From Anabaena sp. UHCC 0187 (GTDB lineage: Bacteria; Cyanobacteriota; Cyanobacteriia; Cyanobacteriales; Nostocaceae): a stretch of DNA of 64,000 nt. Position 1 is the first letter of the stretch, and the number at the start of each line of letters is the position of its first letter. A model generated the notes under the pieces. The model worked only from the letters and a program-made list of their open reading frames with translations. It did not search any database and was not told the origin of the DNA. Shown in pieces: positions 44,033-54,533 of the stretch. The translations under genes and the position numbers were made by a program. Location of the stretch: NCBI RefSeq assembly GCF_009712035.1, contig NZ_VILB01000013.1, positions 85,991-149,990 of the forward strand, in the 5' to 3' direction.

Positions 44033-44141
44033 AATTGGTGATTGGTGATTGGTGATTGGTAATTGGTAATTGGTGATTGGTAATTGGTAATTGATAAAAA
44101 CTATTACCCAGTCCCCAGTCCCCAGTCCCCAGTCCCCAATC
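44033..44141. repeat. Composite STRR (GGTGATT/GGTAATT + CCCCAGT)
   Basis: About eight ATTGGTG/ATTGGTA heptamers, a short spacer ending in TATTACCC, then five CCCCAGT heptamers. Same composite design as 27985-28060; separates two convergent genes. Confidence 0.95.
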
Positions 44142-45311
44142 TCAAAACTCCGTCCAACGGTCTTGGGGTAGAAAAGAACGTTCCATAGGAATTGGAGCTA
44201 CTGGTTCAGTTAGAGTAAAGATCCCTTCTGTAATCCATTGTTTCAACTCTTGGGCTACCTGTCGGGAAAGAAATAAACTAGCTAAAGAAGCTACTCGTAC
44301 CGTCCTGCCGTCAATAGTGATGCGTCCAGATTTAAGTTGAGCGTAACTCACTAAACCGAAGGTAGGACGGACACGACGAGGAATCGAAAAATCTACAATT
44401 GGTGCTACTAAGTCCTTATCTTGGACAGCACAGCGTTCTACCACACCAGCATTTAAAACTGGCAATGGTACACCCACACCCATCATTAAAGATGGGCCAT
44501 AGCTTTTAAAATAACAGCCTCGTATCCATCGGGCATCCATTTGTTTAGCATCACCAATTAAAGCTAAAGTTGCCGAAGGTCCAATAGGTGTCCGATTTTC
44601 CAACCGCTTTTGCAAGGGAAAATGTTGTGTCCCTTCCCAAGCCACATAACCAATACCCCCAGCTAAAAAAATCTTTGTCCCAATACCAACGAGTTGTAAA
44701 TCGGGGTCATTGAGCAGGGGTGACAGCGAACCGGGGTTAGAATAAACCGCATTTCCTAAGCGGGGTTGCAATGGGCCTAGATAGGTATGCAGTGGGCGAT
44801 CGCCTCCATTCACACCAACAATAAAATTTTGATAAAGATTGCGCGGATTAAATAAATAAAACTGATTGATAGTATCACGGGTAACGGTGGTTTCAAATGT
44901 GGCTCTGGGGTAGCAATCGGTAACTTGTCCCACAGCGCGAACTTGGATAGATTTACCGGCAATTAAATCCTCAATCACATGACCACCACCACGTTCCCGC
45001 ACGTCTTCCCCATCCAGGGAGTCAACTGGACAACTAGCACCTAAGTATAAATCCACCGCCCCAAAACCAGCATAAGCGGGGACTCCATCTAACCAGCAAC
45101 GCCGAATTTTAATCGGTGGGTCAGTATGTCCTAAGTTAATAATTGCACCACTTGATTCCATTGGCTCAAATGTGCCAGTGGTAATTACATCTACTTCCTT
45201 GGCAGCTTTACTAACACCAATTTCGGCAACTCGCGTTTTTAACTCTTCAGCAGTCCAGACTACCGCCCGTTTTCGGCTGATTTTCTCATTAATTTCCGCA
45301 ATTGTTCGCAT
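44142..45311 (-). CDS. DUF39 homocysteine biosynthesis protein
   Basis: A 389-aa member of the DUF39 family, which in methanogens takes part in sulfur insertion into aspartate semialdehyde to form homocysteine. Typical parts: RTIAEINEKI, TTGTFEPMESSGAIIN, GYVAWEGTQHFP, and cysteines at C94 (ASCPVD), about C132, C267 (RGCYF) and C295. The CBS domains and ferredoxin partner of the archaeal system are not seen here. ATG start, single gene. The family call is good; the reaction in cyanobacteria is untested as far as I know. Confidence 0.88.
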   Translation of the reverse strand: MRTIAEINEKISRKRAVVWTAEELKTRVAEIGVSKAAKEVDVITTGTFEPMESSGAIINLGHTDPPIKIRRCWLDGVPAYAGFGAVDLYLGASCPVDSLDGEDVRERGGGHVIEDLIAGKSIQVRAVGQVTDCYPRATFETTVTRDTINQFYLFNPRNLYQNFIVGVNGGDRPLHTYLGPLQPRLGNAVYSNPGSLSPLLNDPDLQLVGIGTKIFLAGGIGYVAWEGTQHFPLQKRLENRTPIGPSATLALIGDAKQMDARWIRGCYFKSYGPSLMMGVGVPLPVLNAGVVERCAVQDKDLVAPIVDFSIPRRVRPTFGLVSYAQLKSGRITIDGRTVRVASLASLFLSRQVAQELKQWITEGIFTLTEPVAPIPMERSFLPQDRWTEF

Positions 45312-45413
45312 TTTAAATTTATTTGAAGGACTATCGGTACACTGGGGGCGTTGACGATAGCCTGCGTAACGACGGAGGAGTAATTTTAAGACCGTATTTT
45401 CAACCTAAGTGTG

Positions 45414-46709
45414 TCAATCCTCTACCCTGAGTTTAACGGAATCAGCATGAGAAGGTAAACCCTCCGTAGTTGCTAAGATATCAATGGCAGATGCCACTTT
45501 TTCCAAAGCAGTTTGTGAGTATTGGATAATACTTGAGTGTTTTAAAAATGTTTCTACCCCTAAAGCCGAAGCATAACGGGCGGCACCAGAAGTAGGTAAG
45601 GTATGGTTAGGACCTGCTAAATAATCTCCTACAGCTTCTGGTGTGGAACTACCCAGGAATATTGCCCCTGCATGACGAATCTGGTTAATTAAAGCCCAAG
45701 GATCGGCAACTTCTAATTCTAGGTGTTCTGGTGCAAACTCGTTGGAAAGTTCGGCGGCAGCTTCCAGGGATTCCACCACGACGATTAAACCATAATGGGC
45801 GATCGCTTTTTCCGTATCTATCCGGCGCGGGTGATCTACCAATTGTCTTTCCACCTCAATTTGCACTTTTTTTGCCAAACCAGCGTCTGTTGTCAGCAGA
45901 ATTGCGGCAGCCATGGGATCATGTTCTGCTTGAGCTAACAAGTCCGCCGCCACATAAGCAGGATTGGCTGTTTCATCAGCAATCACCAGCACTTCGCTAG
46001 GACCTGCTAAAGAATCAATGCCCACAGTTCCGTAAACTAACTTTTTCGCCAAGGTGACATAAATATTACCCGGTCCGGTAATCACATTCACCTTGGGGAT
46101 AGTTTCTGTGCCATAAGCTAAAGCCGCAATGGCTTGAGCGCCCCCTATACGGTAAATTTCCTGAACTCCTGCTTCTTGGGCCGCTACCAAAACCGCAGGA
46201 TTCACCATTTTACCGTCTCTAACTGGTGTTACCATCACCACACGAGGGACACCTGCCACTTTTGCCGGGATGGCATTCATTAACACTGTACTGGGATAAC
46301 AAGCCCGACCGCCGGGTATATATAAACCTGCACGGTCTACGGGGGTGTAGCGTTTGCCCAAAACTACTTCATCATCGCCAAATTGTACCCAGCTTTTGGG
46401 AACTCGCTGACGGTGAAAAGCTTCTATTTTTTGGCAAGCTAGGCGAATTGCCTGGAGCAAATCCTTGGATACCTGTTGGTAGGCTGCATCCAGTTCCGAT
46501 CCTGTTACCTTGAGTTCTTCTGGTTTGAGAATTTGGTGATCAAATTCGGCTGTATAATGTAGTACAGCTTTGTCACCTTGGCGCTTCACCGCTTGCAACA
46601 CTTCGCGGACTGTTGCTTCTTTATGAAGTACCTGTTCATCCTGGGTGCGTTCGCAGATCCGTTGAAGTTCTGATCTAACGTCTGCCTGCTGAGTAATGAT
46701 TCGCAGCAT
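45414..46709 (-). CDS. hisD: Histidinol dehydrogenase
   Basis: Last two oxidations of histidine synthesis, L-histidinol to L-histidine with NAD+. The 431-aa product (ATG 46709; the open frame upstream is not conserved) has GGRACYPSTVLMNAIPAKVAGV, ITGPGNIYVTLAKKLVYG, AGPSEVLVIADETA, LAQAEHDPMA with zinc ligands Gln and His, and GPNHTLPTSGAARY. Not in a his operon, as usual for cyanobacteria. Divergent from rpsT. Confidence 0.97.
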   Translation of the reverse strand: MLRIITQQADVRSELQRICERTQDEQVLHKEATVREVLQAVKRQGDKAVLHYTAEFDHQILKPEELKVTGSELDAAYQQVSKDLLQAIRLACQKIEAFHRQRVPKSWVQFGDDEVVLGKRYTPVDRAGLYIPGGRACYPSTVLMNAIPAKVAGVPRVVMVTPVRDGKMVNPAVLVAAQEAGVQEIYRIGGAQAIAALAYGTETIPKVNVITGPGNIYVTLAKKLVYGTVGIDSLAGPSEVLVIADETANPAYVAADLLAQAEHDPMAAAILLTTDAGLAKKVQIEVERQLVDHPRRIDTEKAIAHYGLIVVVESLEAAAELSNEFAPEHLELEVADPWALINQIRHAGAIFLGSSTPEAVGDYLAGPNHTLPTSGAARYASALGVETFLKHSSIIQYSQTALEKVASAIDILATTEGLPSHADSVKLRVED

Positions 46710-47073
46710 GGAGTAATGACAATGCCAAATTTTACAATATTCACAAGACAAGAACTACTTGGGCTTTTTACCTGCTAGGGTATAAAGCTGAATGTAATTC
46801 TCTTCTCTAGCTTAACCTGGATTTTTTTTGATACTACTTCATAAAACTCAGACAACCCTAGAAATTTAATCATCCCTGTGTCTGAATTGCTGGAAACTGG
46901 TCTGTTTTCCTTGTCAATAAATCATTCTAATCTATTTTTTGAGCCGCAAGCATCAGCTTTTACGCCCAAATAAAATATTTTTCTTCAAAAATTATCACAT
47001 CAGCAAAAATAATGCTATATTTAGTAAACCTAGTAGTGTGTGTACATAATTAATAGTCTTTTTTGGAATTACT
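46710..47073. other. Intergenic region hisD-rpsT
   Basis: About 360 bp of AT-rich divergent promoter DNA. No hairpin, RNA or repeat recognised apart from short A/T runs. Confidence 0.5.
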
Positions 47074-47361
47074 GTGGCGAATACAAAATCTGCTCTTAAA
47101 CGCGCTCAAATCGGAGAACGAAACCGACTGCGTAACAAAGCGTATAAATCAGCAGTAAAAACGCTGATGAAGAAATACTTTAGTTCTGTGGAAGCTTGTG
47201 CTGCCAATCCGACAACAGAACTCAAGCAAGAGGTGGAAGTAAGAATGTCCGAGGCTTACAGCAAAATTGATAAAGCTGTAAAAAATGGCGTGCTTCATCC
47301 CAACAATGGAGCCAGGAAAAAGTCAAGTTTGGCTCATAAACACAAAACCCTTACCGCTTAG
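47074..47361 (+). CDS. rpsT: Ribosomal protein S20
   Basis: A 95-aa helical protein that binds 16S r[34 protein letters not shown] and [19 protein letters not shown] are family typical. Start is GTG at 47074. tatD follows 50 bp downstream with STRR-like units (CCACTGA) in the gap. Confidence 0.97.
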   Translation: MANTKSALKRAQIGERNRLRNKAYKSAVKTLMKKYFSSVEACAANPTTELKQEVEVRMSEAYSKIDKAVKNGVLHPNNGARKKSSLAHKHKTLTA

Positions 47362-47411
47362 TCAATAGTTCAGTGGTTTGTTTACCACTGACCACTGACA
47401 ACCGACAAGCT

Positions 47412-48197
47412 ATGCAACTTATAGATACCCACGTACACATTAACTTTGACATTTTTCAGCCAGATTTAGCAGCCGTTCGTTCTCGGTGGCAAGAAGCAGG
47501 AGTAGTCCGATTAGTCCACTCCTGTGTTCACCCCCAAGAATTTGCGAGTATTAGCTGCATAGCCGAGCAGTTTCCTGAACTTAGCTTTGCTGTGGGGCTG
47601 CATCCTCTAGATGCTCATAAATGGGATGACCAAACAGCCACCCAAATCAAGTCTTTAGCCAGTTCTCATTCTCAAGTGGTAGCAATCGGAGAAATGGGGT
47701 TGGATTTTTACAAAGCAGATAATTATGAGCATCAGCACGAGGTATTTGCATCACAATTAGCGATCGCTTGTGAACTGAATTTACCAGTGATCATCCATTG
47801 TCGTGATGCTGCACCTGCGGTGAGAGATGTATTGCAAAAATGGCGGGATTTGCATGGGGAAAGGGTACGGGGTGTCATGCACTGTTGGGGAGGGACACCA
47901 GAAGAAACTCAATGGTTTCTAGATTTAGGTTTCTATATTAGCTTTAGCGGAACTGTGACATTTAAGAATGCTCAAACTATTCAAGCAAGTGCCGCCATGG
48001 TGGATAGTGATCGCCTACTTATAGAAACAGATTGTCCATTTCTGTCACCTGTTCCTAAACGGGGTGAAAAACGCAATGAACCTGCCTATGTTCGCTATGT
48101 AGCAGAAGCACTAGCAAAGCTACGAGAAGAAACTATCGAGGAAATTGCCCAGAAAACCACCCAAAACGCCTGTAGATTATTCGGTCTATCATTGTAA
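47412..48197 (+). CDS. tatD: TatD-family metal-dependent DNase
   Basis: A 261-aa TIM-barrel hydrolase, 3'-5' exonuclease type. Metal ligands: H7 and H9 in THVHINF, Glu in [11 protein letters not shown], His in VIIHCRDA, His in VMHCWGG, Asp in [15 protein letters not shown] 47412 gives the family N-terminus. Probably transcribed with rpsT; this rpsT-tatD-rpoB order is common in cyanobacteria. Confidence 0.95.
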   Translation: MQLIDTHVHINFDIFQPDLAAVRSRWQEAGVVRLVHSCVHPQEFASISCIAEQFPELSFAVGLHPLDAHKWDDQTATQIKSLASSHSQVVAIGEMGLDFYKADNYEHQHEVFASQLAIACELNLPVIIHCRDAAPAVRDVLQKWRDLHGERVRGVMHCWGGTPEETQWFLDLGFYISFSGTVTFKNAQTIQASAAMVDSDRLLIETDCPFLSPVPKRGEKRNEPAYVRYVAEALAKLREETIEEIAQKTTQNACRLFGLSL

Positions 48198-48954
48198 ACG
48201 ACAATCAAATCCACAAGCTTTAGTGCTGATTTAAGAAAGAAGATCCGAATGGATGATAAAAATGTGCTAAAATTATTCCCTCCAAAACATTTAGGTCAAG
48301 CCATAATGGTAAAGGAAGGATAATAACTTCTAAAACTCAATTTGTGCTGTTATCAAGCTGATACTAGCCAGTTTGAGAATTTGTGGTTTTAGCCCGCTTA
48401 ATGAATCGAAGCGACCCAAATCTAAAATCCAACATTGTCTGCCCATCCACTTAAATCTCTACAAACGGATGCTCTCAATAGATAACAAGCAGTGGCAACC
48501 AAGGTTTGACTAGAAAAAATTTGAAAAGGTGAAAACAGCAATCCTTTGGTATATCAAACCTATAGAAAATCGTTAAAAGTAATTGTCTTGCCTGTGACAA
48601 TCATAGCAATATCAAATCCATAGTGCAGCATTAAACGCAACGTTGTGCTATCAAATCCTCCGAAGAGTCCCAATTCCCAGTTTTGGGATCTGACAGCAAG
48701 GATCAAGTATCAGGCAGAAAGTGTGAAGTGTGAAATATGAAGAAGTGTGAAGTAGAAAGAAACTTTATGGCTAACGCTATTGCAGCACCATTAGTCAGAA
48801 ACCTAGCAGCAGATGATTGCCTCTTTCTTATGGACTTCATCACCTGTAAATTCATATTTTAGCACAAAGCCCTTATGGCAGACTCTCAGCTATGGCTGCG
48901 CCACGCAAGCTATCGGCTTCCCCAAAGTTTAACCAGGTTGATAAAGGTAAAGGC
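48198..48954 (+). other. Long leader/intergenic region before rpoB
   Basis: About 750 bp. Contents: AGTGTGA-type short repeats (48719-48755), a possible 31-codon ORF (48767-48862), and a reverse copy of a dispersed repeat (48891-48914). A frame continuous with rpoB is open from ATG 48892 through this repeat. No known riboswitch or ribosomal-protein leader was recognised. Confidence 0.6.
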
Positions 48955-51900
48955 ATGACTAACGACGATAAATACATGGAATCCGCCTTTCTGTTACCCG
49001 ACTTGATTGAAATTCAGCGTTCTAGTTTTCGCTGGTTTCTAGAAGAAGGGCTAATAGAAGAACTGAACTCCTTTAGTCCAATTACAGACTACACTGGCAA
49101 ACTAGAACTGCACTTTTTAGGCAATAACTATAAACTCAAAGAACCTAAATACAGCGTTGAAGAATCCAAGCGTAGAGACAGCACCTATGCAGTGCAGATG
49201 TACGTCCCTACTCGTCTACTGAACAAAGAGACAGGAGACATTAAAGAACAAGAAGTATTTATTGGCGATTTGCCCTTGATGACAGATAGAGGCACCTTTA
49301 TTATCAACGGAGCCGAGCGCGTCATTGTCAATCAAATTGTGCGATCGCCTGGAGTTTACTATAAATCAGAAATTGATAAAAACGGACGACGGACTTATTC
49401 TGCCAGCTTAATTCCTAACCGGGGGGCATGGCTGAAATTTGAAACAGATCGTAATGACTTAGTTTGGGTACGGATAGATAAAACCCGGAAACTATCAGCC
49501 CAGGTACTGCTGAAAGCCCTAGGATTATCAGACAACGAAATCTTTGATTCCCTGCGCCATCCAGAATACTTCCAAAAAACCATTGAAAAAGAAGGGCAAT
49601 TTTCCGAAGAAGAAGCCCTGATGGAATTATATCGGAAACTGCGTCCAGGTGAACCGCCTACAGTTTTGGGTGGACAACAGCTTTTAGACTCCCGCTTCTT
49701 TGATCCTAAACGCTATGACCTGGGTAAAGTTGGTCGTTATAAACTCAACAAAAAACTCCGCCTTTCCGCCCCCGACACCATGCGTGTCCTCACTCCGGGG
49801 GATATCCTCGCCGCCATTGATTACCTGATTAACCTAGAATACGACATCGGTAGTATTGATGACATTGACCACCTCGGAAACCGCCGAGTCAGAAGCGTTG
49901 GTGAATTACTGCAAAACCAAGTCCGAGTCGGGTTAAATCGTTTAGAAAGAATTATTCGAGAACGGATGACAGTATCCGATGCTGAAGTTCTCACCCCTGC
50001 ATCCTTAGTTAACCCCAAACCCTTAGTGGCAGCCATCAAAGAATTCTTTGGTTCTAGCCAACTCAGTCAGTTCATGGATCAAACCAATCCTTTGGCAGAA
50101 TTGACCCATAAACGCCGCCTCAGTGCCTTGGGACCAGGTGGTTTGACTAGAGAAAGAGCCGGGTTTGCAGTGCGAGATATTCACCCCAGCCACTACGGAC
50201 GCATCTGCCCCATTGAAACTCCCGAAGGACCAAACGCCGGACTCATCGGTTCACTGGCTACCCATGCCCGCGTTAACCTCTATGGTTTCCTAGAAACACC
50301 CTTCCGACCCGTAGAAAACGGCAAAGTCTTATTCGATGTTGCGCCTGTTTACATGACAGCAGACGAAGAAGATGACCTGCGGACAGCCACCGGCGACGTT
50401 CCTTTAGACGAAAATGGTTACATCAAGGGGCCCCAAGTTCCAGTGCGCTATCGCCAAGACTGGACAACCACCGGACCCGAACAGGTGGATTATGTGGCAG
50501 TTTCCCCAGTGCAGATTGTCTCAGTTGCCACCAGCATGATTCCTTTCTTGGAACATGATGACGCTAACCGGGCGTTGATGGGGTCTAATATGCAGCGCCA
50601 AGCTGTACCGCTGTTGAAACCAGAACGCCCCTTGGTGGGAACTGGTTTGGAAGCCCAAGCCGCGAGAGACTCCGGTATGGTCATAGTTTCCCGGACTCAT
50701 GGCGATGTCATCTATGTGGATGCCACAGAAATTCGTGTCCGTGTCAGTGGTCAGATATCCGCAGCCAGTGGCAGCCAAGTGATTGAAAAAGGGCAAGAAA
50801 TTAGATACACCCTGTCTAAGTACCAGCGTTCTAACCAAGACACCTGCTTAAACCAAAAACCATTGGTGAGAATTGGCGAAAAGGTCGTGGCTGGTCAGGT
50901 ATTGGCTGATGGATCTTCCACCGAAGGGGGAGAACTGGCCTTGGGACAAAACATCGTTGTCGCCTATATGCCCTGGGAAGGCTACAACTACGAGGATGCG
51001 ATTCTCATTTCCGAACGGTTGGTGCAGGAAGATGTCTATACTTCTATCCACATCGAAAAGTATGAAATCGAAGCCAGACAAACCAAACTGGGGCCAGAAG
51101 AAATCACCAGAGAAATTCCCAACGTCGGTGAAGATGCCCTCAGACAGTTAGACGAACAAGGCATTATCCGCATTGGCGCATGGGTAGATGCTGGGGATAT
51201 TCTCGTTGGTAAGGTAACACCCAAGGGTGAATCTGACCAACCCCCCGAAGAAAAACTCCTCCGGGCTATCTTTGGGGAAAAAGCCCGCGATGTCCGCGAC
51301 AACTCCCTGCGAGTTCCCAACGGTGAAAAAGGTCGGGTAGTTGATGTCCGGCTGTTCACCCGCGAACAAGGTGACGAACTGCCACCAGGGGCAAATATGG
51401 TTGTCCGGGTTTATGTGGCTCAAAAGCGCAAAATCCAAGTTGGCGACAAAATGGCAGGGAGACACGGTAACAAAGGGATTATTTCCCGGATTCTCCCCGC
51501 TGAGGATATGCCCTATTTGGCTGACGGTTCACCAGTGGATATAGTTCTCAATCCCTTGGGTGTACCCAGCCGGATGAATGTTGGTCAAGTATTTGAATGT
51601 CTCCTCGGTTGGGCAGGGCATAACCTGGGGGTCAGGTTCAAGATTACTCCCTTTGACGAAATGTATGGGGAAGAAACTTCCCGCCGCCTAGTTCATGGCA
51701 AGCTCCAAGAAGCTAGGGACGAAACTACTAAAGACTGGATATATAACCCCGACAATGCGGGCAAAATCATGGTCTACGATGGTCGGACTGGTGAACCCTT
51801 TGACCGGGCTATTACCGTCGGTGTGGCCTATATGCTCAAGCTGGTGCATTTGGTTGATGACAAAATTCACGCCCGTTCCACAGGTCCTTACTCTTTGGTG

Positions 51901-52293
51901 ACTCAGCAACCTCTGGGTGGTAAAGCCCAACAAGGTGGTCAAAGATTTGGAGAAATGGAAGTTTGGGCATTGGAAGCCTTCGGCGCAGCTTACATCTTGC
52001 AAGAACTGCTCACGGTGAAATCCGATGATATGCAAGGACGCAACGAAGCCCTCAACGCTATTGTTAAGGGCAAAGCTATTCCTCGTCCTGGTACTCCCGA
52101 ATCCTTCAAAGTATTGATGCGCGAGTTGCAATCTTTGGGCTTAGATATTGCTGTTCATAAGGTGGAAACCCAAGCCGACGGCAGTTCCCTAGATGTGGAA
52201 GTAGACCTGATGGCAGACCAAGCCGCCCGCCGCACTCCTCCCAGACCTACCTACGAGTCACTGTCTCGTGAGTCCTTGGAAGAGGAAGAGTAA
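48955..52293 (+). CDS. rpoB: RNA polymerase beta subunit
   Basis: The 1112-aa catalytic beta subunit. [26 protein letters not shown] is the N-terminus; the rifampicin region [33 protein letters not shown] keeps the sensitive Asp, His and Ser; [15 protein letters not shown] and the C-terminal [25 protein letters not shown] are complete. ATG at 48955 is chosen over ATG 48892 because of AAAGG just upstream and the known cyanobacterial N-terminus; the extra 21 codons fall in a dispersed repeat. First gene of rpoB-rpoC1-rpoC2. Confidence 0.97.
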   Translation: MTNDDKYMESAFLLPDLIEIQRSSFRWFLEEGLIEELNSFSPITDYTGKLELHFLGNNYKLKEPKYSVEESKRRDSTYAVQMYVPTRLLNKETGDIKEQEVFIGDLPLMTDRGTFIINGAERVIVNQIVRSPGVYYKSEIDKNGRRTYSASLIPNRGAWLKFETDRNDLVWVRIDKTRKLSAQVLLKALGLSDNEIFDSLRHPEYFQKTIEKEGQFSEEEALMELYRKLRPGEPPTVLGGQQLLDSRFFDPKRYDLGKVGRYKLNKKLRLSAPDTMRVLTPGDILAAIDYLINLEYDIGSIDDIDHLGNRRVRSVGELLQNQVRVGLNRLERIIRERMTVSDAEVLTPASLVNPKPLVAAIKEFFGSSQLSQFMDQTNPLAELTHKRRLSALGPGGLTRERAGFAVRDIHPSHYGRICPIETPEGPNAGLIGSLATHARVNLYGFLETPFRPVENGKVLFDVAPVYMTADEEDDLRTATGDVPLDENGYIKGPQVPVRYRQDWTTTGPEQVDYVAVSPVQIVSVATSMIPFLEHDDANRALMGSNMQRQAVPLLKPERPLVGTGLEAQAARDSGMVIVSRTHGDVIYVDATEIRVRVSGQISAASGSQVIEKGQEIRYTLSKYQRSNQDTCLNQKPLVRIGEKVVAGQVLADGSSTEGGELALGQNIVVAYMPWEGYNYEDAILISERLVQEDVYTSIHIEKYEIEARQTKLGPEEITREIPNVGEDALRQLDEQGIIRIGAWVDAGDILVGKVTPKGESDQPPEEKLLRAIFGEKARDVRDNSLRVPNGEKGRVVDVRLFTREQGDELPPGANMVVRVYVAQKRKIQVGDKMAGRHGNKGIISRILPAEDMPYLADGSPVDIVLNPLGVPSRMNVGQVFECLLGWAGHNLGVRFKITPFDEMYGEETSRRLVHGKLQEARDETTKDWIYNPDNAGKIMVYDGRTGEPFDRAITVGVAYMLKLVHLVDDKIHARSTGPYSLVTQQPLGGKAQQGGQRFGEMEVWALEAFGAAYILQELLTVKSDDMQGRNEALNAIVKGKAIPRPGTPESFKVLMRELQSLGLDIAVHKVETQADGSSLDVEVDLMADQAARRTPPRPTYESLSRESLEEEE

Positions 52294-52416
52294 CAATTAA
52301 AAATTATCAATTAAAAATTAAAAATTTAAGAGGTTTTTCGCTCTTCATTTTTAATTTTTAATTCTTAATTAATTTGTTCTCCTTTTTTAATTTTTAATTT
52401 TTCATTTTTAATTCTC
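52294..52416. repeat. AT heptamer inverted repeat between rpoB and rpoC1
   Basis: TAAAAAT-type units on the left and ATTTTTA-type units on the right are complementary and could form a long hairpin in the operon mRNA. Confidence 0.8.
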
Positions 52417-54309
52417 ATGAGATCCCCCCAAACTAATCAATTTGACTACGTAAAAATTGGTATAGCCTCACCAGAACGCATTCGCCAATGGGGTGAACGC
52501 ACTTTGCCTAATGGACAACTGGTGGGTGAAGTTACCAAGCCAGAAACTATTAACTACCGCACCCTCAAACCAGAAATGGATGGGTTGTTTTGTGAAAGGA
52601 TTTTTGGACCAGCGAAGGATTGGGAGTGCCATTGCGGTAAATATAAACGGGTGCGCCATAGAGGTATTGTTTGCGAGCGCTGCGGTGTGGAAGTTACTGA
52701 GTCCCGCGTGCGTCGTCACCGCATGGGCTTTATTAAGCTGGCTGCTCCGGTGGCTCACGTTTGGTATCTGAAAGGGATTCCTAGCTATATTGCTATTTTG
52801 CTAGATATGCCTTTGCGGGATGTGGAGCAGATTGTTTATTTCAACTCCTACTGTGTTTTAGCACCGGGGAATGCGGATACTCTCAGTTACAAACAATTGC
52901 TGAGTGAAGACCAGTGGCTAGAAATCGAGGATGCTATCTACAGCGAAGACTCTCAGCTAGAGGGCGTGGAAGTTGGCATTGGGGCTGAGGCACTGCTACG
53001 GCTGTTGGCTGATATTAACTTGGAGCAGGAAGCCGAAACCCTGCGGGAAGAAATCGAAAAAGCCAAGGGTCAGAAGCGGGCAAAATTAATTAAACGGCTG
53101 CGGGTAATTGACAACTTCATCGCTACCGGTTCCAAGCCAGAATGGATGGTCATGGAAATTATCCCCGTCATTCCCCCAGACTTGCGCCCCATGGTGCAGC
53201 TAGACGGGGGCAGGTTTGCCACTAGCGATCTCAATGATTTGTACCGGCGGGTAATTAACCGTAACAATCGTCTGGCTAGGCTTCAGGAAATTCTCGCCCC
53301 AGAAATTATTGTCCGTAACGAAAAACGGATGTTGCAAGAAGCTGTGGATGCCCTGATTGATAATGGTCGCCGGGGACGGACTGTGGTGGGGGCTAACAAC
53401 CGTCCCCTCAAATCCTTGTCCGATATTATTGAGGGAAAACAGGGACGGTTTAGACAAAACCTGTTGGGTAAACGGGTGGACTATTCGGGACGGTCGGTAA
53501 TTGTCGTCGGTCCCAAGTTGAAAATCCACCAGTGCGGACTACCTAGGGAAATGGCCATTGAACTGTTTCAGCCCTTCGTGATCAATCGCCTAATTCGTTC
53601 GGGCATGGTCAACAATATTAAGGCGGCGAAAAAACTGATTTCTCGCAATGATCCTAGTGTGTGGGATGTGCTAGAAGAGGTGATAGAAGGGCATCCAGTG
53701 ATGCTAAACCGTGCGCCCACACTGCACAGGTTGGGAATTCAGGCTTTTGAACCAATTTTGGTAGAAGGAAGAGCAATTCAACTGCATCCTTTGGTCTGTC
53801 CGGCTTTTAACGCTGACTTTGACGGTGACCAAATGGCGGTTCACGTACCCTTGTCCTTGGAAAGCCAAGCTGAGGCGCGGCTGCTGATGTTGGCTTCTAA
53901 TAATATTCTCTCACCAGCAACAGGTAAACCCATTGTCACCCCTAGCCAAGATATGGTTTTGGGAGCGTATTATTTGACAGCGGAAAACCCCAATGCCACC
54001 AAGGGCGCGGGTAAGTATTTCTCCTCTTTGGATGATGTAATTATGGCCTATGAGGCGAAACAGGTGGAGCTTCATGCCTATATTTACGTCCGGTTTGATG
54101 GGGAAATTGACTCTGGTGAACCAGATACAGATCCTTTGGAGGTGATTGAAGACAAGGACGGTAAGGGCAAGTTAATCAGTCGGACCTTGATTTATAAATT
54201 CCGTCGTGTCCGGGAAGATGCCCAAGGAAATTTAATTTCTCAGTACATTTATACGACTCCTGGCAGGGCAATTTATAACAAAGCGATTCAGGAAGCGATA
54301 GACGCGTAG
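52417..54309 (+). CDS. rpoC1: RNA polymerase gamma subunit (RpoC1)
   Basis: N-terminal half of beta-prime; split in cyanobacteria and plastids. The 630-aa chain has zinc ligands C71, C73, C86 and C89, the clamp and lid, and the active-site triad NADFDGD at 465-471 holding catalytic Mg2+. Ends in ...[11 protein letters not shown], the usual split point. ATG start at 52417 after AT repeats, no clear Shine-Dalgarno. Confidence 0.98.
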   Translation: MRSPQTNQFDYVKIGIASPERIRQWGERTLPNGQLVGEVTKPETINYRTLKPEMDGLFCERIFGPAKDWECHCGKYKRVRHRGIVCERCGVEVTESRVRRHRMGFIKLAAPVAHVWYLKGIPSYIAILLDMPLRDVEQIVYFNSYCVLAPGNADTLSYKQLLSEDQWLEIEDAIYSEDSQLEGVEVGIGAEALLRLLADINLEQEAETLREEIEKAKGQKRAKLIKRLRVIDNFIATGSKPEWMVMEIIPVIPPDLRPMVQLDGGRFATSDLNDLYRRVINRNNRLARLQEILAPEIIVRNEKRMLQEAVDALIDNGRRGRTVVGANNRPLKSLSDIIEGKQGRFRQNLLGKRVDYSGRSVIVVGPKLKIHQCGLPREMAIELFQPFVINRLIRSGMVNNIKAAKKLISRNDPSVWDVLEEVIEGHPVMLNRAPTLHRLGIQAFEPILVEGRAIQLHPLVCPAFNADFDGDQMAVHVPLSLESQAEARLLMLASNNILSPATGKPIVTPSQDMVLGAYYLTAENPNATKGAGKYFSSLDDVIMAYEAKQVELHAYIYVRFDGEIDSGEPDTDPLEVIEDKDGKGKLISRTLIYKFRRVREDAQGNLISQYIYTTPGRAIYNKAIQEAIDA

Positions 54310-54533
54310 AGAAAGGAGTCAGGAGTCACCGAGTCAGAATGAAGAATGAAGAATGAAGAATGAAGAAGGAGGTAGGGGCGCAGGGCGTGCGCCCAGTCAG
54401 GAGAATGTTTCTTCTTTATCCTCTTCTTTCCTCTTTCTCCTCTTTTTTCCTCTTCTTTCTTCTTTATTCTCCTTCTTTCTCCTGACTCCTGACTCCTGAC
54501 TCCTTCTACTAACAACTAACAACTGACAAAATT
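54310..54533. repeat. Repeat-filled gap between rpoC1 and rpoC2
   Basis: Contains four GAATGAA heptamers (54339-54366), a GTAGGGGCGCAGGGCGTGCG dispersed repeat, a C/T-rich tract of TCTTCTTT and TCCTGAC units, and ACAACTA units just before rpoC2. It could weaken transcription coupling; no terminator was seen. Confidence 0.85.

Noticed and set aside
48892-48954. N-terminal extension of rpoB from ATG 48892
   Set aside because: The 21 codons lie in a dispersed repeat, and a better ribosome-binding site precedes ATG 48955.
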